Of a stretch of 64,000 bases of DNA, positions 8,892-17,077 are shown piece by piece. The notes below the pieces were generated by a model that made no database searches, was not told where the DNA came from, and worked only from the letters and a program-made list of their open reading frames with translations. Position 1 is the stretch's first letter. Every line of letters starts with the position of its first letter. The stretch is from Sediminicola sp. YIK13 (GTDB lineage Bacteria > Bacteroidota > Bacteroidia > Flavobacteriales > Flavobacteriaceae): positions 1,530,501-1,594,500 of the forward strand of contig NZ_CP010535.1 in the NCBI RefSeq assembly GCF_001430825.1, read 5' to 3'. A program made the position numbers and the translations under genes.

Positions 8892-9440
8892 TTACGCATT
8901 CTGATAAATATAAACCTCGGTTGCCCCCAGCCCATACTTCTGGTAATCCGCATCATAATATTTAACATTCTCATATCTTTTGAAGAGATAGTAAAGTTCT
9001 TCCTTCAAAATTCCTTCTCCCACTCCATGTATGAATACCACTTTTTGGATACGTTTGGCCATGGCGAATTCCAATTGTCTTTTGGCAGCATCCAATTGGA
9101 TATTTAATATTTCGTAATTGCTCATCCCTTTATTGGAGGGTACTAAGTGATGGATGTGAAGATCAACTTCCATCTTTGGGGCACTGCGTTCTTTGGGCTT
9201 AACGGTCTGGGTATTTCTCCTTTTTGGAATTTCCTTTTCCTTTTTTATTCGTGCCACTTCAAAATTATGGACCGTAATGTCATCCGTATTGGCTACCAAC
9301 ATTAATTCTCCCGGTGAAAAACTGAGCATAAAACCTTCCTCGGTCTCAACGGAAATTTGATTTTCCTGTATACCCTGCACGATTCCAACAATAACATCAT
9401 CTACGGTCTCTACCTTATCCCCAACCTTAAACTTACTCAT
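8892..9440 (-). CDS. Smr-domain protein with N-terminal DUF2027-like region
   Basis: A 182-residue protein. Residues 1-50 form a KOW/SH3-like beta barrel (FKVGDKVETVDDVIVGIV) as in DUF2027 proteins, followed by a basic linker (65-90). Residues 92-180 form an Smr domain with the DLH motif (93-95, DLHIHHL) and HGVGEG (138-143), the variant of the HGxGxG loop found in Smr nucleases. Smr domains nick DNA or RNA (MutS2 C-terminus, SmrA/SmrB), but no MutS-like ATPase is present, so the substrate is unknown. Its ATG at 9440 lies inside the end of the upstream small membrane-protein gene (8-bp overlap), suggesting coupled translation. Confidence 0.87.
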   Translation of the reverse strand: MSKFKVGDKVETVDDVIVGIVQGIQENQISVETEEGFMLSFSPGELMLVANTDDITVHNFEVARIKKEKEIPKRRNTQTVKPKERSAPKMEVDLHIHHLVPSNKGMSNYEILNIQLDAAKRQLEFAMAKRIQKVVFIHGVGEGILKEELYYLFKRYENVKYYDADYQKYGLGATEVYIYQNA

Positions 9441-9633
9441 GCTGATCCTTTTCTTTAGTTACTTCCCCATCATTACCATCACTCCAGATCTGCGTGGATT
9501 TATAAATCCCAAACATCAACAAAACTATCCCGATGCTTAATGCATATTCTTTTTTCATATATGATTCACCTGCTCCCATGATCAAGGCACCCGTAATAAT
9601 GAGCAAAAAATAAATAATTCGTTTTGTTTTCAT
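9433..9633 (-). CDS. Small two-helix membrane protein
   Basis: A 66-residue protein with two hydrophobic segments (about residues 5-22, IIYFLLIITGALIMGAG, and 31-45, ALSIGIVLLMFGIY) and a short acidic cytoplasmic tail. No family is recognised. It overlaps the start of the Smr-domain gene by eight bases and is its only operon partner, so the overlap supports it being a real gene. It is divergent from the DUF2752 gene, 43 bases away. Confidence 0.65.
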   Translation of the reverse strand: MKTKRIIYFLLIITGALIMGAGESYMKKEYALSIGIVLLMFGIYKSTQIWSDGNDGEVTKEKDQHE

Positions 9634-9676
9634 TCCCCAAAATTAATAGTAATTTTCACCAAAAGAATCTATTTAC

Positions 9677-9979
9677 ATGAAAATACTCCCTTTTTTGTTG
9701 TTATTTTCTTTGGATGATTTTATGCTTCCATGCTTAAACAAAAAGCTCTTGGGCATTGAATGTCCTGGATGTGGCCTACAAAGAGCCATAGCATTGATAT
9801 TCAAAGGAGAGTTTAGGGAAGCTTTTTTAATGTACCCTGCAATATATCCACTGATACCACTTCTGGGATTCCTATTGGTCAACAACTTTTATCCCGTAAA
9901 GCACGCCAATAAAATAATTATAGCCTTAACCGCTACAACTATATCACTAATAATTACCAACTTTATTTTTAAACTTTAA
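9677..9979 (+). CDS. DUF2752 family membrane protein
   Basis: A 100-residue membrane protein with the DUF2752 signature ECPGCGLQRA (about residues 28-37) on a loop between a first hydrophobic segment (3-20) and later ones (45-68 and 75-98). The CPxCG motif plus Arg-Ala is invariant in the family; its biochemical function is unknown. It is the first of three short membrane-protein genes, spaced 16 and 10 bases apart and probably one transcript. All three carry a short cysteine motif at a membrane boundary. Confidence 0.85.
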   Translation: MKILPFLLLFSLDDFMLPCLNKKLLGIECPGCGLQRAIALIFKGEFREAFLMYPAIYPLIPLLGFLLVNNFYPVKHANKIIIALTATTISLIITNFIFKL

Positions 9980-9995
9980 AACTAAACTTTTATTT

Positions 9996-10328
9996 ATGGA
10001 ACAACAGAAATTACCGAATGCCACAATGATCATTGTACTGAGTATCGCCTCCATTGTCCTATGTTGGTGCTATGGTCTACTTGGCCTCATATTGGCCGTA
10101 ATAGCATTGATTTTGGCAAATAAATCCGTGAATCTTTATAAGACTAGTCCGGAATTATATATTGATTATAGCACTATTAAAACAGGAAAGGTGCTGGCCA
10201 TTATCGGATTGGTACTGAACATTCTCTTTATTTTGATGATTGTTTGGATAATAGCTATGGTAGGATGGGACGCCCTTCAGGATGAAGAATTAATGCGAGA
10301 ACGAATGGAAGATATAATGAACCAATAA
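9996..10328 (+). CDS. CCC-motif membrane protein, first of a tandem pair
   Basis: A 110-residue protein with two transmembrane segments: residues 10-42, interrupted by the cysteine motif LCWCYGLLG, and residues 64-90. Between them is a conserved amphipathic stretch with the text 'YKTSPELYIDYSTIKTGKVLAIIG'. This is the layout of Bacteroidetes 'CCC motif' (DUF4190-like) membrane proteins. The C-terminus is acidic (DEELMRERMEDIMNQ). Its function is unknown. The following gene is a paralogue with the same NPELY/SPELY...TGK/TAK segment. Confidence 0.8.
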   Translation: MEQQKLPNATMIIVLSIASIVLCWCYGLLGLILAVIALILANKSVNLYKTSPELYIDYSTIKTGKVLAIIGLVLNILFILMIVWIIAMVGWDALQDEELMRERMEDIMNQ

Positions 10329-10338
10329 AAGCAATACT

Positions 10339-10650
10339 ATGATGAATAGGGAACCGTTACCAGGAGCAAGCAACGCAATGGCCATGGGAATTATTTCTAT
10401 AATAACACCTTTTGTTTGTTGTGGCCCTTTCGGTATTATATTTAGTATCATAGGACTAGTAAGTGCCGGAAAGGCTGAAAAATTATATTACGATAACCCG
10501 GAATTGTATTCGGGCTTTGAAAATGTAAAAACAGCCAAAATCCTTTCCTATATAGGCTTGGGCATATCCCTTGTCTGTTTATTGGCCTTGATTTTGTTTT
10601 TTGGTACCATAGCAGCCGTAATAACAACAGGTAGTTTCGACCAGTACTAA
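10339..10650 (+). CDS. CCC-motif membrane protein, second of a tandem pair
   Basis: A 103-residue paralogue of the preceding protein, starting ten bases after it (ATG at 10339, a second ATG at 10342). The first membrane segment carries FVCCGPFG, the second is at about residues 67-92, and the loop reads YDNPELYSGFENVKTAKILSYIG, lining up with the neighbour. The function is unknown. A strong bidirectional hairpin follows at 10667-10703 and ends the three-gene transcript. Confidence 0.8.
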   Translation: MMNREPLPGASNAMAMGIISIITPFVCCGPFGIIFSIIGLVSAGKAEKLYYDNPELYSGFENVKTAKILSYIGLGISLVCLLALILFFGTIAAVITTGSFDQY

Positions 10651-10666
10651 CTAATTGCATAACCAC

Positions 10667-10703
10667 AAAAAAATCCCCTTGATTACTCAAGGGGATTTTT
10701 TTA
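10667..10703. terminator. Bidirectional intrinsic terminator between CCC-motif gene and recQ
   Basis: The perfect inverted repeat aatcccctt(g)...(c)aaggggatt has A-runs before and T-runs after, so it can stop transcripts from both the plus-strand membrane-protein operon and the minus-strand recQ gene. Confidence 0.9.
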
Positions 10704-10719
10704 ATCTTTCATTAGGATC

Positions 10720-12906
10720 CTAATTGGCCACTTCGCTTATAAACTTTAATCGGTACAACCGTAGCTCCTCGTCTTCATAATCCCCATCAAATTCTTTGAT
10801 TGCTTCTTCAATATTGTCCGTTTCCGCATCCAGAAAATAATCATGTATTTCCTCCTGCTGGTCATCGTCTAAAATTTCATCTACCCAGTAACTCAGATTG
10901 AGTTTGGTTCCACTAAAAACGATCTGCTCCATTTCCTTTATCAATTCAGAAATGTTTAACCCTTTAGCGGCCGCAATGTCGTCTAGAGGTAATTTTTTAT
11001 CTACATTTTGGATAATATAGAGCTTAAGGCCCGAATTGGCTCCCGTACTTTTAACTACAAGATCGTCTGGCCTTAGAATATCATTCTCCTCAACATAATT
11101 GGCAATGAATTTTACAAAAGGTTTTCCATATTTCTTGGCTTTGCCTTCCCCTACTCCATGAATATTGACAAGTTCTTCCACCGTAATGGGATACTTCAAA
11201 GCCATATCTTGCAAAGAGGGATCCTGGAATACCACAAAAGGCGGTACCTCTAATTTTTTTGCTTCCTTTTTTCTAAGGTCCTTCAATAATTGTAACAAGT
11301 TTTCATCGGCTACACCACCAGCAGTCTTTGCCGCACTTACAATGGCATCATCTGCTGCCTGACTATAGATATGATCCATCGTCATCATAAACGATGTGGG
11401 ATTCTTGAGATAATTGGCCCCTTTCTCCGTGACATGAAGGATTCCGTATTGCTCAATTTCCTTCTTCATAAGCCCCGCGACCAAGGTCTGTCGTATAAGA
11501 GCCATCCAATACCCCTTATCTTTCTCTTTACCTATACCAAAGAATGGCTTTTCATCGGTTTTATGCGAAGAAATCAGAGCGTTGACCTTTCCTGTCAAGG
11601 TTTTGACAATTTCCTTGGATTTAAACTTTTCCTTGGTACCCTGTACCACTTGGAGAAGTTTAACAACATCATCCTTTGCCTCTTGCTTTTCCTTGGGATT
11701 TCTGGTATTATCATCCATTTCCGCTCCTTCGCCGTTCACCTCATCAAATTCTTCACCGAAATAATGAAGGATAAATTTTCTTCGGGACATGGAGGTTTCA
11801 GCGTAACCCACTACTTCCTGTAGAAGGGCGTTCCCTATTTCCTGTTCCGCCACGGGTTTACCGGACATGAACTTTTCTAATTTCTCAATATCCTTATAGG
11901 AATAAAATGCGAGACAATGACCTTCGCCACCATCCCTTCCGGCACGGCCAGTTTCCTGATAGTAACTTTCAATACTTTTAGGCATATCATGGTGGATCAC
12001 AAACCTCACATCTGGTTTATCTATTCCCATTCCAAATGCAATGGTAGCTACCACAACATCAACACCTTCCATCAAAAACAAATCTTGATACTTAGATCTT
12101 GTTTTTGCATCGAAGCCCGCATGATAAGGCACGGCACTAATGCCATTAACTTGTAATATCTGGGCCAGTTCTTCTACCTTTTTACGGCTCAAACAATATA
12201 TGATTCCTGATTTACCTGAATTTTGTTTTACAAAACGAATGATATCCCCTTCTATATTGGCTGTTTTCGGGCGTACCTCATAATATAAATTTGGTCTATT
12301 GAAAGATGCCTTGAAAACCTTGGCCTCTGTAATTCCCAAATTTTTAATAATATCTTCCTGTACTTTTGGTGTGGCGGTAGCGGTTAAACCAATAATTGGT
12401 ATGTCGTCGCCCAACCTAGCAATAATGGTACGTAAATTTCGATATTCAGGTCTAAAGTCGTGTCCCCATTCCGAGATGCAATGAGCCTCATCCACGGCCA
12501 CAAAGGATACTTTTACAGATTGTAAAAAATCTACATATTCTTCCTTGGTAAGGGATTCCGGTGCCACGTAAAGTAATTTTGTAATTCCACTGGTTATATC
12601 CTCCTTTACCTGCCTAATTTCCGTTTTGGTCAAAGAGGAGTTTAATACGTGCGCAATGCCGTTCTCAGAGGATATTCCACGAATGGCATCCACTTGGTTT
12701 TTCATCAGGGCTATTAGTGGAGAGACCACAATTGCTGTTCCTTCTTGCATGAGAGCAGGGAGCTGGTAGCATAGGGATTTACCCCCACCAGTAGGCATAA
12801 TTACAAAGGTATTCTTTCCTTGTACTATATTTTTTATGACTTGTTCTTGAAGACCTTTGAACTTTGAAAATCCAAAGTATTTTTTTAATGAGGCATGTAT
12901 ATCCAT
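10720..12906 (-). CDS. recQ: ATP-dependent DNA helicase RecQ lacking the zinc-site cysteines
   Basis: 3'-5' superfamily 2 helicase for recombination and fork repair. Taking ATG 12906 (MDIHASLKKYFGFSKFKGLQ) gives 728 residues; an in-frame start at 12978 would add 24 basic residues outside the family alignment. Walker A is MPTGGGKSLCY (38-47), Walker B DEAH is at 139-142 with the aromatic loop CISEWGHDFRPEY, and motif VI is QETGRAGRDG. An RQC winged helix and an HRDC domain (about 545-620) follow. In the RQC zinc region the usual Cys-RR...CxxCxxC is replaced by S374-RR and GEGAEMDDNT (392-401), so no cysteine remains there. It diverges from kdsD. Confidence 0.95.
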   Translation of the reverse strand: MDIHASLKKYFGFSKFKGLQEQVIKNIVQGKNTFVIMPTGGGKSLCYQLPALMQEGTAIVVSPLIALMKNQVDAIRGISSENGIAHVLNSSLTKTEIRQVKEDITSGITKLLYVAPESLTKEEYVDFLQSVKVSFVAVDEAHCISEWGHDFRPEYRNLRTIIARLGDDIPIIGLTATATPKVQEDIIKNLGITEAKVFKASFNRPNLYYEVRPKTANIEGDIIRFVKQNSGKSGIIYCLSRKKVEELAQILQVNGISAVPYHAGFDAKTRSKYQDLFLMEGVDVVVATIAFGMGIDKPDVRFVIHHDMPKSIESYYQETGRAGRDGGEGHCLAFYSYKDIEKLEKFMSGKPVAEQEIGNALLQEVVGYAETSMSRRKFILHYFGEEFDEVNGEGAEMDDNTRNPKEKQEAKDDVVKLLQVVQGTKEKFKSKEIVKTLTGKVNALISSHKTDEKPFFGIGKEKDKGYWMALIRQTLVAGLMKKEIEQYGILHVTEKGANYLKNPTSFMMTMDHIYSQAADDAIVSAAKTAGGVADENLLQLLKDLRKKEAKKLEVPPFVVFQDPSLQDMALKYPITVEELVNIHGVGEGKAKKYGKPFVKFIANYVEENDILRPDDLVVKSTGANSGLKLYIIQNVDKKLPLDDIAAAKGLNISELIKEMEQIVFSGTKLNLSYWVDEILDDDQQEEIHDYFLDAETDNIEEAIKEFDGDYEDEELRLYRLKFISEVAN

Positions 12907-13020
12907 TCCATTCAAACCCATACGGTTCCTTACATTTTTATTATCATCACCCTTTGATATCAAGGGGCAAAACTTCATTTTTTAATATACGGATTTTTAC
13001 CTTTGGCAAAACAATTGAGG

Positions 13021-13076
13021 CAAATTTATTTATTGATATTTTAAATATACTATAAAATTAAGTTTATGTAATTTTG
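13021..13076. promoter_or_regulatory. Possible divergent -7 elements between recQ and kdsD
   Basis: The gap holds two matches to the Bacteroidetes -7 box TAnnTTTG facing away from each other: TAAATTTG on the minus strand (13021-13028) toward recQ, and TAATTTTG on the plus strand (13069-13076) about 58 bases before kdsD. Neither has a TTG at the ideal upstream distance, so these are weak calls. Confidence 0.35.
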
Positions 13077-13133
13077 CGATATTAAATATAATACATTCTT
13101 TTAGTAATTCAATCACATAATTCTATTATCACA

Positions 13134-14099
13134 TTGAGCGATACTACAGCTATACTAAATATAGCAAAAAAAACCATAGAGACAGAAGCGGAAGCCATTC
13201 ACCATTTAGGCTCCCTATTGACGGAGGAGTTTGCACAGACTGTTGACCTTATTTACCAATCCAAAGGCAGGGTGGTCATTTCCGGTATCGGAAAAAGTGC
13301 TCTTATAGCTTCCAAAATTGTCGCTACGTTGAATTCCACCGGAACCCCCTCAATTTTTATGCATGCCGCAGATGCCATCCATGGTGATCTGGGCACCATA
13401 CAAGACGATGATGTGGTGATCTGTATTTCTAAAAGTGGGAATACCCCTGAGATAAAAATGTTGGTTCCCTTGATTAAAAGTGGCAATAATAAATTGATTG
13501 GAATGACCGGCAACATGGATTCATTCTTGGCCAACCATGCCGATTTTAGATTAAATACCTTTGTGGAAAAAGAGGCCTGCCCAAATAATCTGGCCCCTAC
13601 CACCAGTACCACTGCCCAATTGGTCATAGGGGATGCCCTCGCCATATGCTTACTGGAATTAAGAGGTTTCAGCAGTAAGGATTTTGCCAAATATCACCCT
13701 GGAGGTGCCTTGGGAAAGAGATTGTACCTAAGAGTATCGGACATTGCCAATAACAATATGAAACCTGCTGTAAATGTGGATTCAGATGTAAGAAAGGTTA
13801 TTGTGGAAATTTCCGAAAAGATGTTAGGGGTAACTGCAGTTTTGGAAAATGGAAAGGTAGTAGGCATCGTAACGGATGGGGATATCAGAAGAATGCTGAA
13901 CAAGTTCGACAATATTACGGGGCTTACGGCCAAGGATATTATGACCGCAACACCTAAAACTATTGAAACCGATGTCTTGGCAATCAATGCTCTTGAGCTC
14001 ATGCAAGAAAAAGGGATATCACAATTACTCGCAATGAGCGGTGAAAATTATATGGGAGTAGTACATTTGCACAACTTAATCAACGAAGGTATACTGTAA
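13134..14099 (+). CDS. kdsD: Arabinose-5-phosphate isomerase (KdsD/KpsF family)
   Basis: Converts D-ribulose 5-phosphate to D-arabinose 5-phosphate, the first committed precursor of KDO for lipopolysaccharide. The 321-residue protein has an N-terminal SIS sugar-isomerase domain (about 30-185, GRVVISGIGKSALIASK and CISKSGNTPE) followed by two CBS domains (about 205-320, GVTAVLENGKVVGIVTDGDIRR and LMQEKGISQLLAM). The start is TTG at 13134; the residues after it match the family N-terminus. Its TAA overlaps the tatC ATG (TAATG), implying translational coupling. The kdsD-tatC order next to a divergent recQ is common in Bacteroidetes. Confidence 0.93.
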   Translation: MSDTTAILNIAKKTIETEAEAIHHLGSLLTEEFAQTVDLIYQSKGRVVISGIGKSALIASKIVATLNSTGTPSIFMHAADAIHGDLGTIQDDDVVICISKSGNTPEIKMLVPLIKSGNNKLIGMTGNMDSFLANHADFRLNTFVEKEACPNNLAPTTSTTAQLVIGDALAICLLELRGFSSKDFAKYHPGGALGKRLYLRVSDIANNNMKPAVNVDSDVRKVIVEISEKMLGVTAVLENGKVVGIVTDGDIRRMLNKFDNITGLTAKDIMTATPKTIETDVLAINALELMQEKGISQLLAMSGENYMGVVHLHNLINEGIL

Positions 14100-14935
14100 T
14101 GGCGAACAGCAAAAATCACAATGAGATGTCTTTTCTTGATCATCTCGAGGAACTGCGATGGCATTTAATCCGATCCACTATTGCAGTGGTGCTTATAGGA
14201 TTGGTTGCCTTTATCATGAAGGATTTCATTTTTGATACGGTAATTTTCGGGCCTAAAAGACCAGATTTTCCCACCTATAAACTATTTTGCCATCTTTCAA
14301 AGATGCTTGGGTTCAGTGAGGCTTTTTGTGGAACAGAACCTTTGTTCAGGATTCAGAGTAGAGAAATGGCCGGACAGTTTTCTGCCCATATCTGGACCTC
14401 TATCTGGGCAGGATTTATTGTAGGGTTTCCATACATACTTTATGAAATGTGGAAGTTTATCTCTCCTGGACTTTATACCAAAGAAAAAAACAATGCCAGG
14501 GGATTTATCTTTATTGCCTCCGTACTATTTTTCACTGGCGTATTGTTCGGTTATTATGTAGTAGCCCCGCTTTCCATAAACTTTTTAGGAGGGTACCAGG
14601 TAAGTAAAGAGGTTTTTAATGATATAGATTTGGGATCTTATATCTCCACGGTACGTGCGGCAGTTATTGCGTGCGGACTGGTATTTGAACTTCCAATCAT
14701 CATATTTTTTCTAACCAAGATAGGTCTTGTAACTCCAGAGGTGTTAAAAAAATACCGCAAGATTTCTTTGGTAGTGGTTTTAATCCTATCTGCAATAATC
14801 ACTCCTCCGGATGTAGCCAGTCAGATCATAGTGGCCATCCCTATTTTAGTATTATATCAAGTAAGTATTTATATATCAGGATACGTAATACGTCAAGAAG
14901 CTAAAAAAAATAAGAAGAATGCCAAATCAAGTTGA
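14099..14935 (+). CDS. tatC: Sec-independent protein translocase TatC
   Basis: Integral membrane receptor for twin-arginine signal peptides. The 278-residue protein shows six membrane segments and the TatC signatures: N-terminal MSFLDHLEELRWHLIR (about residues 10-25) and the cytoplasmic 'YEMWKFISPGLYTKEKN' loop. The first periplasmic loop is longer than in E. coli TatC (258 residues), with GPKRPDFPTYKLFCHLSKML and two cysteines, as in other Bacteroidetes. It is coupled to kdsD by a one-base overlap and overlaps the next gene by 17 bases. TatA/TatB are not in this window. Confidence 0.95.
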   Translation: MANSKNHNEMSFLDHLEELRWHLIRSTIAVVLIGLVAFIMKDFIFDTVIFGPKRPDFPTYKLFCHLSKMLGFSEAFCGTEPLFRIQSREMAGQFSAHIWTSIWAGFIVGFPYILYEMWKFISPGLYTKEKNNARGFIFIASVLFFTGVLFGYYVVAPLSINFLGGYQVSKEVFNDIDLGSYISTVRAAVIACGLVFELPIIIFFLTKIGLVTPEVLKKYRKISLVVVLILSAIITPPDVASQIIVAIPILVLYQVSIYISGYVIRQEAKKNKKNAKSS

Positions 14936-15269
14936 AGAATTTAATGCTTACCGTTCTAAGATGAACGAGAAGCTGATGGCCGATAACAACAAGATCATCA
15001 AAAGAATTTTTAATTTAGACACCAACGCCTTTGCTCCAGGAGCATTGGACGTAAAAACAAAAGAATTGCTAGGTCTAGTAGCTTCTGCCGTTCTCAGGTG
15101 TGATGATTGTGTAAAATACCACTTGGAAAGCTCCCACAAAGAAGGGGCCACCAAAGCTGAGGTAATGGAAACCTTGGGTATAGCCACCTTGGTTGGGGGC
15201 ACCATAGTAGTCCCCCATTTAAGAAGGGCCTATGAATATTGGGAAGCATTGGAAACTCAGGAAGGTTAA
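14919..15269 (+). CDS. Carboxymuconolactone decarboxylase / AhpD-like protein
   Basis: A 116-residue helical protein of the CMD/AhpD family. The core has C61-D-D-C64 and H68 (RCDDCVKYHLESS), the CxxC...H arrangement of AhpD-type thiol peroxidases and disulfide relays, then the helix ATKAEVMETLGIATLVGG. This suggests thiol-dependent antioxidant activity rather than aromatic-acid decarboxylation, but the substrate is not known. It starts inside the tatC 3' end (17-bp overlap) and belongs to the kdsD-tatC transcript. lptB follows 63 bases later. Confidence 0.88.
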   Translation: MPNQVEEFNAYRSKMNEKLMADNNKIIKRIFNLDTNAFAPGALDVKTKELLGLVASAVLRCDDCVKYHLESSHKEGATKAEVMETLGIATLVGGTIVVPHLRRAYEYWEALETQEG

Positions 15270-15332
15270 AATAATTACAAATCTGTCCCATAAATCATAT
15301 TATGGGTTAGATTTGGAACATAATACGAGTAG

Positions 15333-16073
15333 ATGAAATTAAGGGCAGAAAATATCATGAAGTCCTACAGGGGACGAAAAGTAGTAAAAGGCATTTCCCT
15401 GGAGGTGAACCAAGGGGAAATTGTTGGACTTCTGGGACCTAATGGGGCAGGGAAGACAACCTCCTTTTACATGATTGTTGGCCTTATAAAACCCAATGGG
15501 GGGAATATCTATTTGGACAATATGGAAATAACCAATTTTCCAATGTACAAAAGGGCCCAAAACGGTATTGGTTACCTAGCTCAAGAAGCTTCGGTATTTA
15601 GAAAACTCAGTATTGAAAAGAATATTTTAAGTGTATTACAGCTCACCAAATTGAGCAAAAAAGAGCAACTTATGAAAATGGAGTCGCTTATAGAAGAGTT
15701 CAGTTTAGGGCATATTCGTAAAAACCGTGGCGACCTTTTATCGGGGGGTGAACGCAGACGTACAGAAATTGCGAGAGCCTTGGCCACCGACCCAAAATTT
15801 ATTCTCTTGGATGAACCTTTTGCAGGAGTAGATCCTGTAGCCGTAGAAGACATCCAGCGTATTGTAGCCCAACTCAAAAACAAAAATATTGGTATTTTGA
15901 TCACGGATCACAACGTTCAAGAAACCTTGGCCATAACGGAGCGTTCTTATTTAATGTTCGAAGGTGGGATCTTAAAATCCGGTATTCCGGAAGATTTAGC
16001 GGCCGATGAAATGGTGCGTAAGGTGTACTTGGGTCAAAATTTTGAGCTGCGTAAGAAAAAGTTGGACTTCTAG
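15333..16073 (+). CDS. lptB: Lipopolysaccharide export ATPase LptB
   Basis: ATPase subunit of the LptB2FG complex that extracts LPS from the inner membrane. The 246-residue single ABC domain has Walker [10 protein letters not shown] (35-43), the Q-loop at [13 protein letters not shown] (81-93; the QEASVFR text is characteristic of LptB), signature LSGGERRR (136-143), Walker [14 protein letters not shown] with D160/E161, and the switch histidine in TDHNVQ. It is preceded by KDO-precursor and Tat genes, fitting an envelope theme. LptF/LptG are elsewhere. It is convergent with pssA. Confidence 0.95.
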   Translation: MKLRAENIMKSYRGRKVVKGISLEVNQGEIVGLLGPNGAGKTTSFYMIVGLIKPNGGNIYLDNMEITNFPMYKRAQNGIGYLAQEASVFRKLSIEKNILSVLQLTKLSKKEQLMKMESLIEEFSLGHIRKNRGDLLSGGERRRTEIARALATDPKFILLDEPFAGVDPVAVEDIQRIVAQLKNKNIGILITDHNVQETLAITERSYLMFEGGILKSGIPEDLAADEMVRKVYLGQNFELRKKKLDF

Positions 16074-16131
16074 AATTCCAATTCCCTAATAACTTCTCAA
16101 AAAGTACAAACCATCCAACTAGAATAGGAGC

Positions 16132-16887
16132 CTATTTTGTAATCTTAATCCTATTCACAAGGGAACTTGCCACATAAAAAACAATAATAAAAGGAATTGC
16201 CAAGAACTTCATAGTACCTATAGACACCAGGCAAACGGCAATAAATACATAACGCAGGGCATTATCCCTAAAGCTCCAATTTTTAAACTTCAAGGCAAAG
16301 AGTTCTATATTTGAATTTAGGAGAAAGGCACTGAGTAAAGTCATTCCAATCAAAAACCATTGGTTCAATATTATCCCATTTAAGAATTCGTTATTGTGGT
16401 ACAACAGGATCAAAGGCAATGAAAAAATCAAAAGTGCATTGGCAGGTGTTGGTAGCCCGCTAAAAGAAGAAACCTGATTCTCATCTATATTGAATTTTGC
16501 GAGCCTGTAGGCCGAGGCCAAAGTAATGACAAATCCCAGGAAAGGCAAAACAGCAAGTTCAGTTGAACTTTGGGCCATGGAAGTGGAAGTTTCAGTACCA
16601 AATTCCAAGTTCCATCCTCCTACAGAGGACATTTTTAATAATTGATACATTACAATCCCTGGCACCAGCCCACTGGTAATCATATCCGCCAATGAGTCGA
16701 GCTGCAGTCCCAGTTCACTTTGTACTTTCAGCAGCCTAGCGGCGAGTCCGTCAAAGAAATCAAAAAAGATCCCCAAGAACACAAATAAAGCGGCAATTTC
16801 CAAATCGTTCCTAACAGCGAATACAACGGCTATACAGCCACATAAAACGTTTAATAAGGTAATGAGGTTTGGAATATGTCTTTTCAT
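16132..16887 (-). CDS. pssA: CDP-diacylglycerol-serine O-phosphatidyltransferase
   Basis: Makes phosphatidylserine, precursor of phosphatidylethanolamine, at the inner membrane. The 251-residue protein has seven or eight membrane segments. The CDP-alcohol phosphotransferase motif D-G-x2-A-R-x8-G-x3-D-x3-D is complete: DGLAARLLKVQSELG, then LQLDSLAD, at about residues 45-67. The N-terminal MKRHIPNLITLLNVLCGC is typical of type II PssA. A phosphatidylserine decarboxylase gene is not in view. Confidence 0.93.
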   Translation of the reverse strand: MKRHIPNLITLLNVLCGCIAVVFAVRNDLEIAALFVFLGIFFDFFDGLAARLLKVQSELGLQLDSLADMITSGLVPGIVMYQLLKMSSVGGWNLEFGTETSTSMAQSSTELAVLPFLGFVITLASAYRLAKFNIDENQVSSFSGLPTPANALLIFSLPLILLYHNNEFLNGIILNQWFLIGMTLLSAFLLNSNIELFALKFKNWSFRDNALRYVFIAVCLVSIGTMKFLAIPFIIVFYVASSLVNRIKITK

Positions 16888-17077
16888 GTCTATGTTTTTT
16901 TACAGCAATGGCAAACAGAAAATGCTAGAGCTGTGTAAAATTAGTTTTTAATTAAAATAATCTGTTAAATATAGTTCGCCTTTTTTTACAATCTACAAAA
17001 ATGCCTATGTGTAATCCCTTTATTTATTCGATATTTGTCGCCGATAGGAATAGTCGTATCCTCCAACAGTTTTTGAA

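Noticed and set aside
11371-11823. A 150-codon plus-strand frame inside recQ
   Set aside because: It is antisense to conserved RQC and HRDC coding sequence and has no recognisable protein features.
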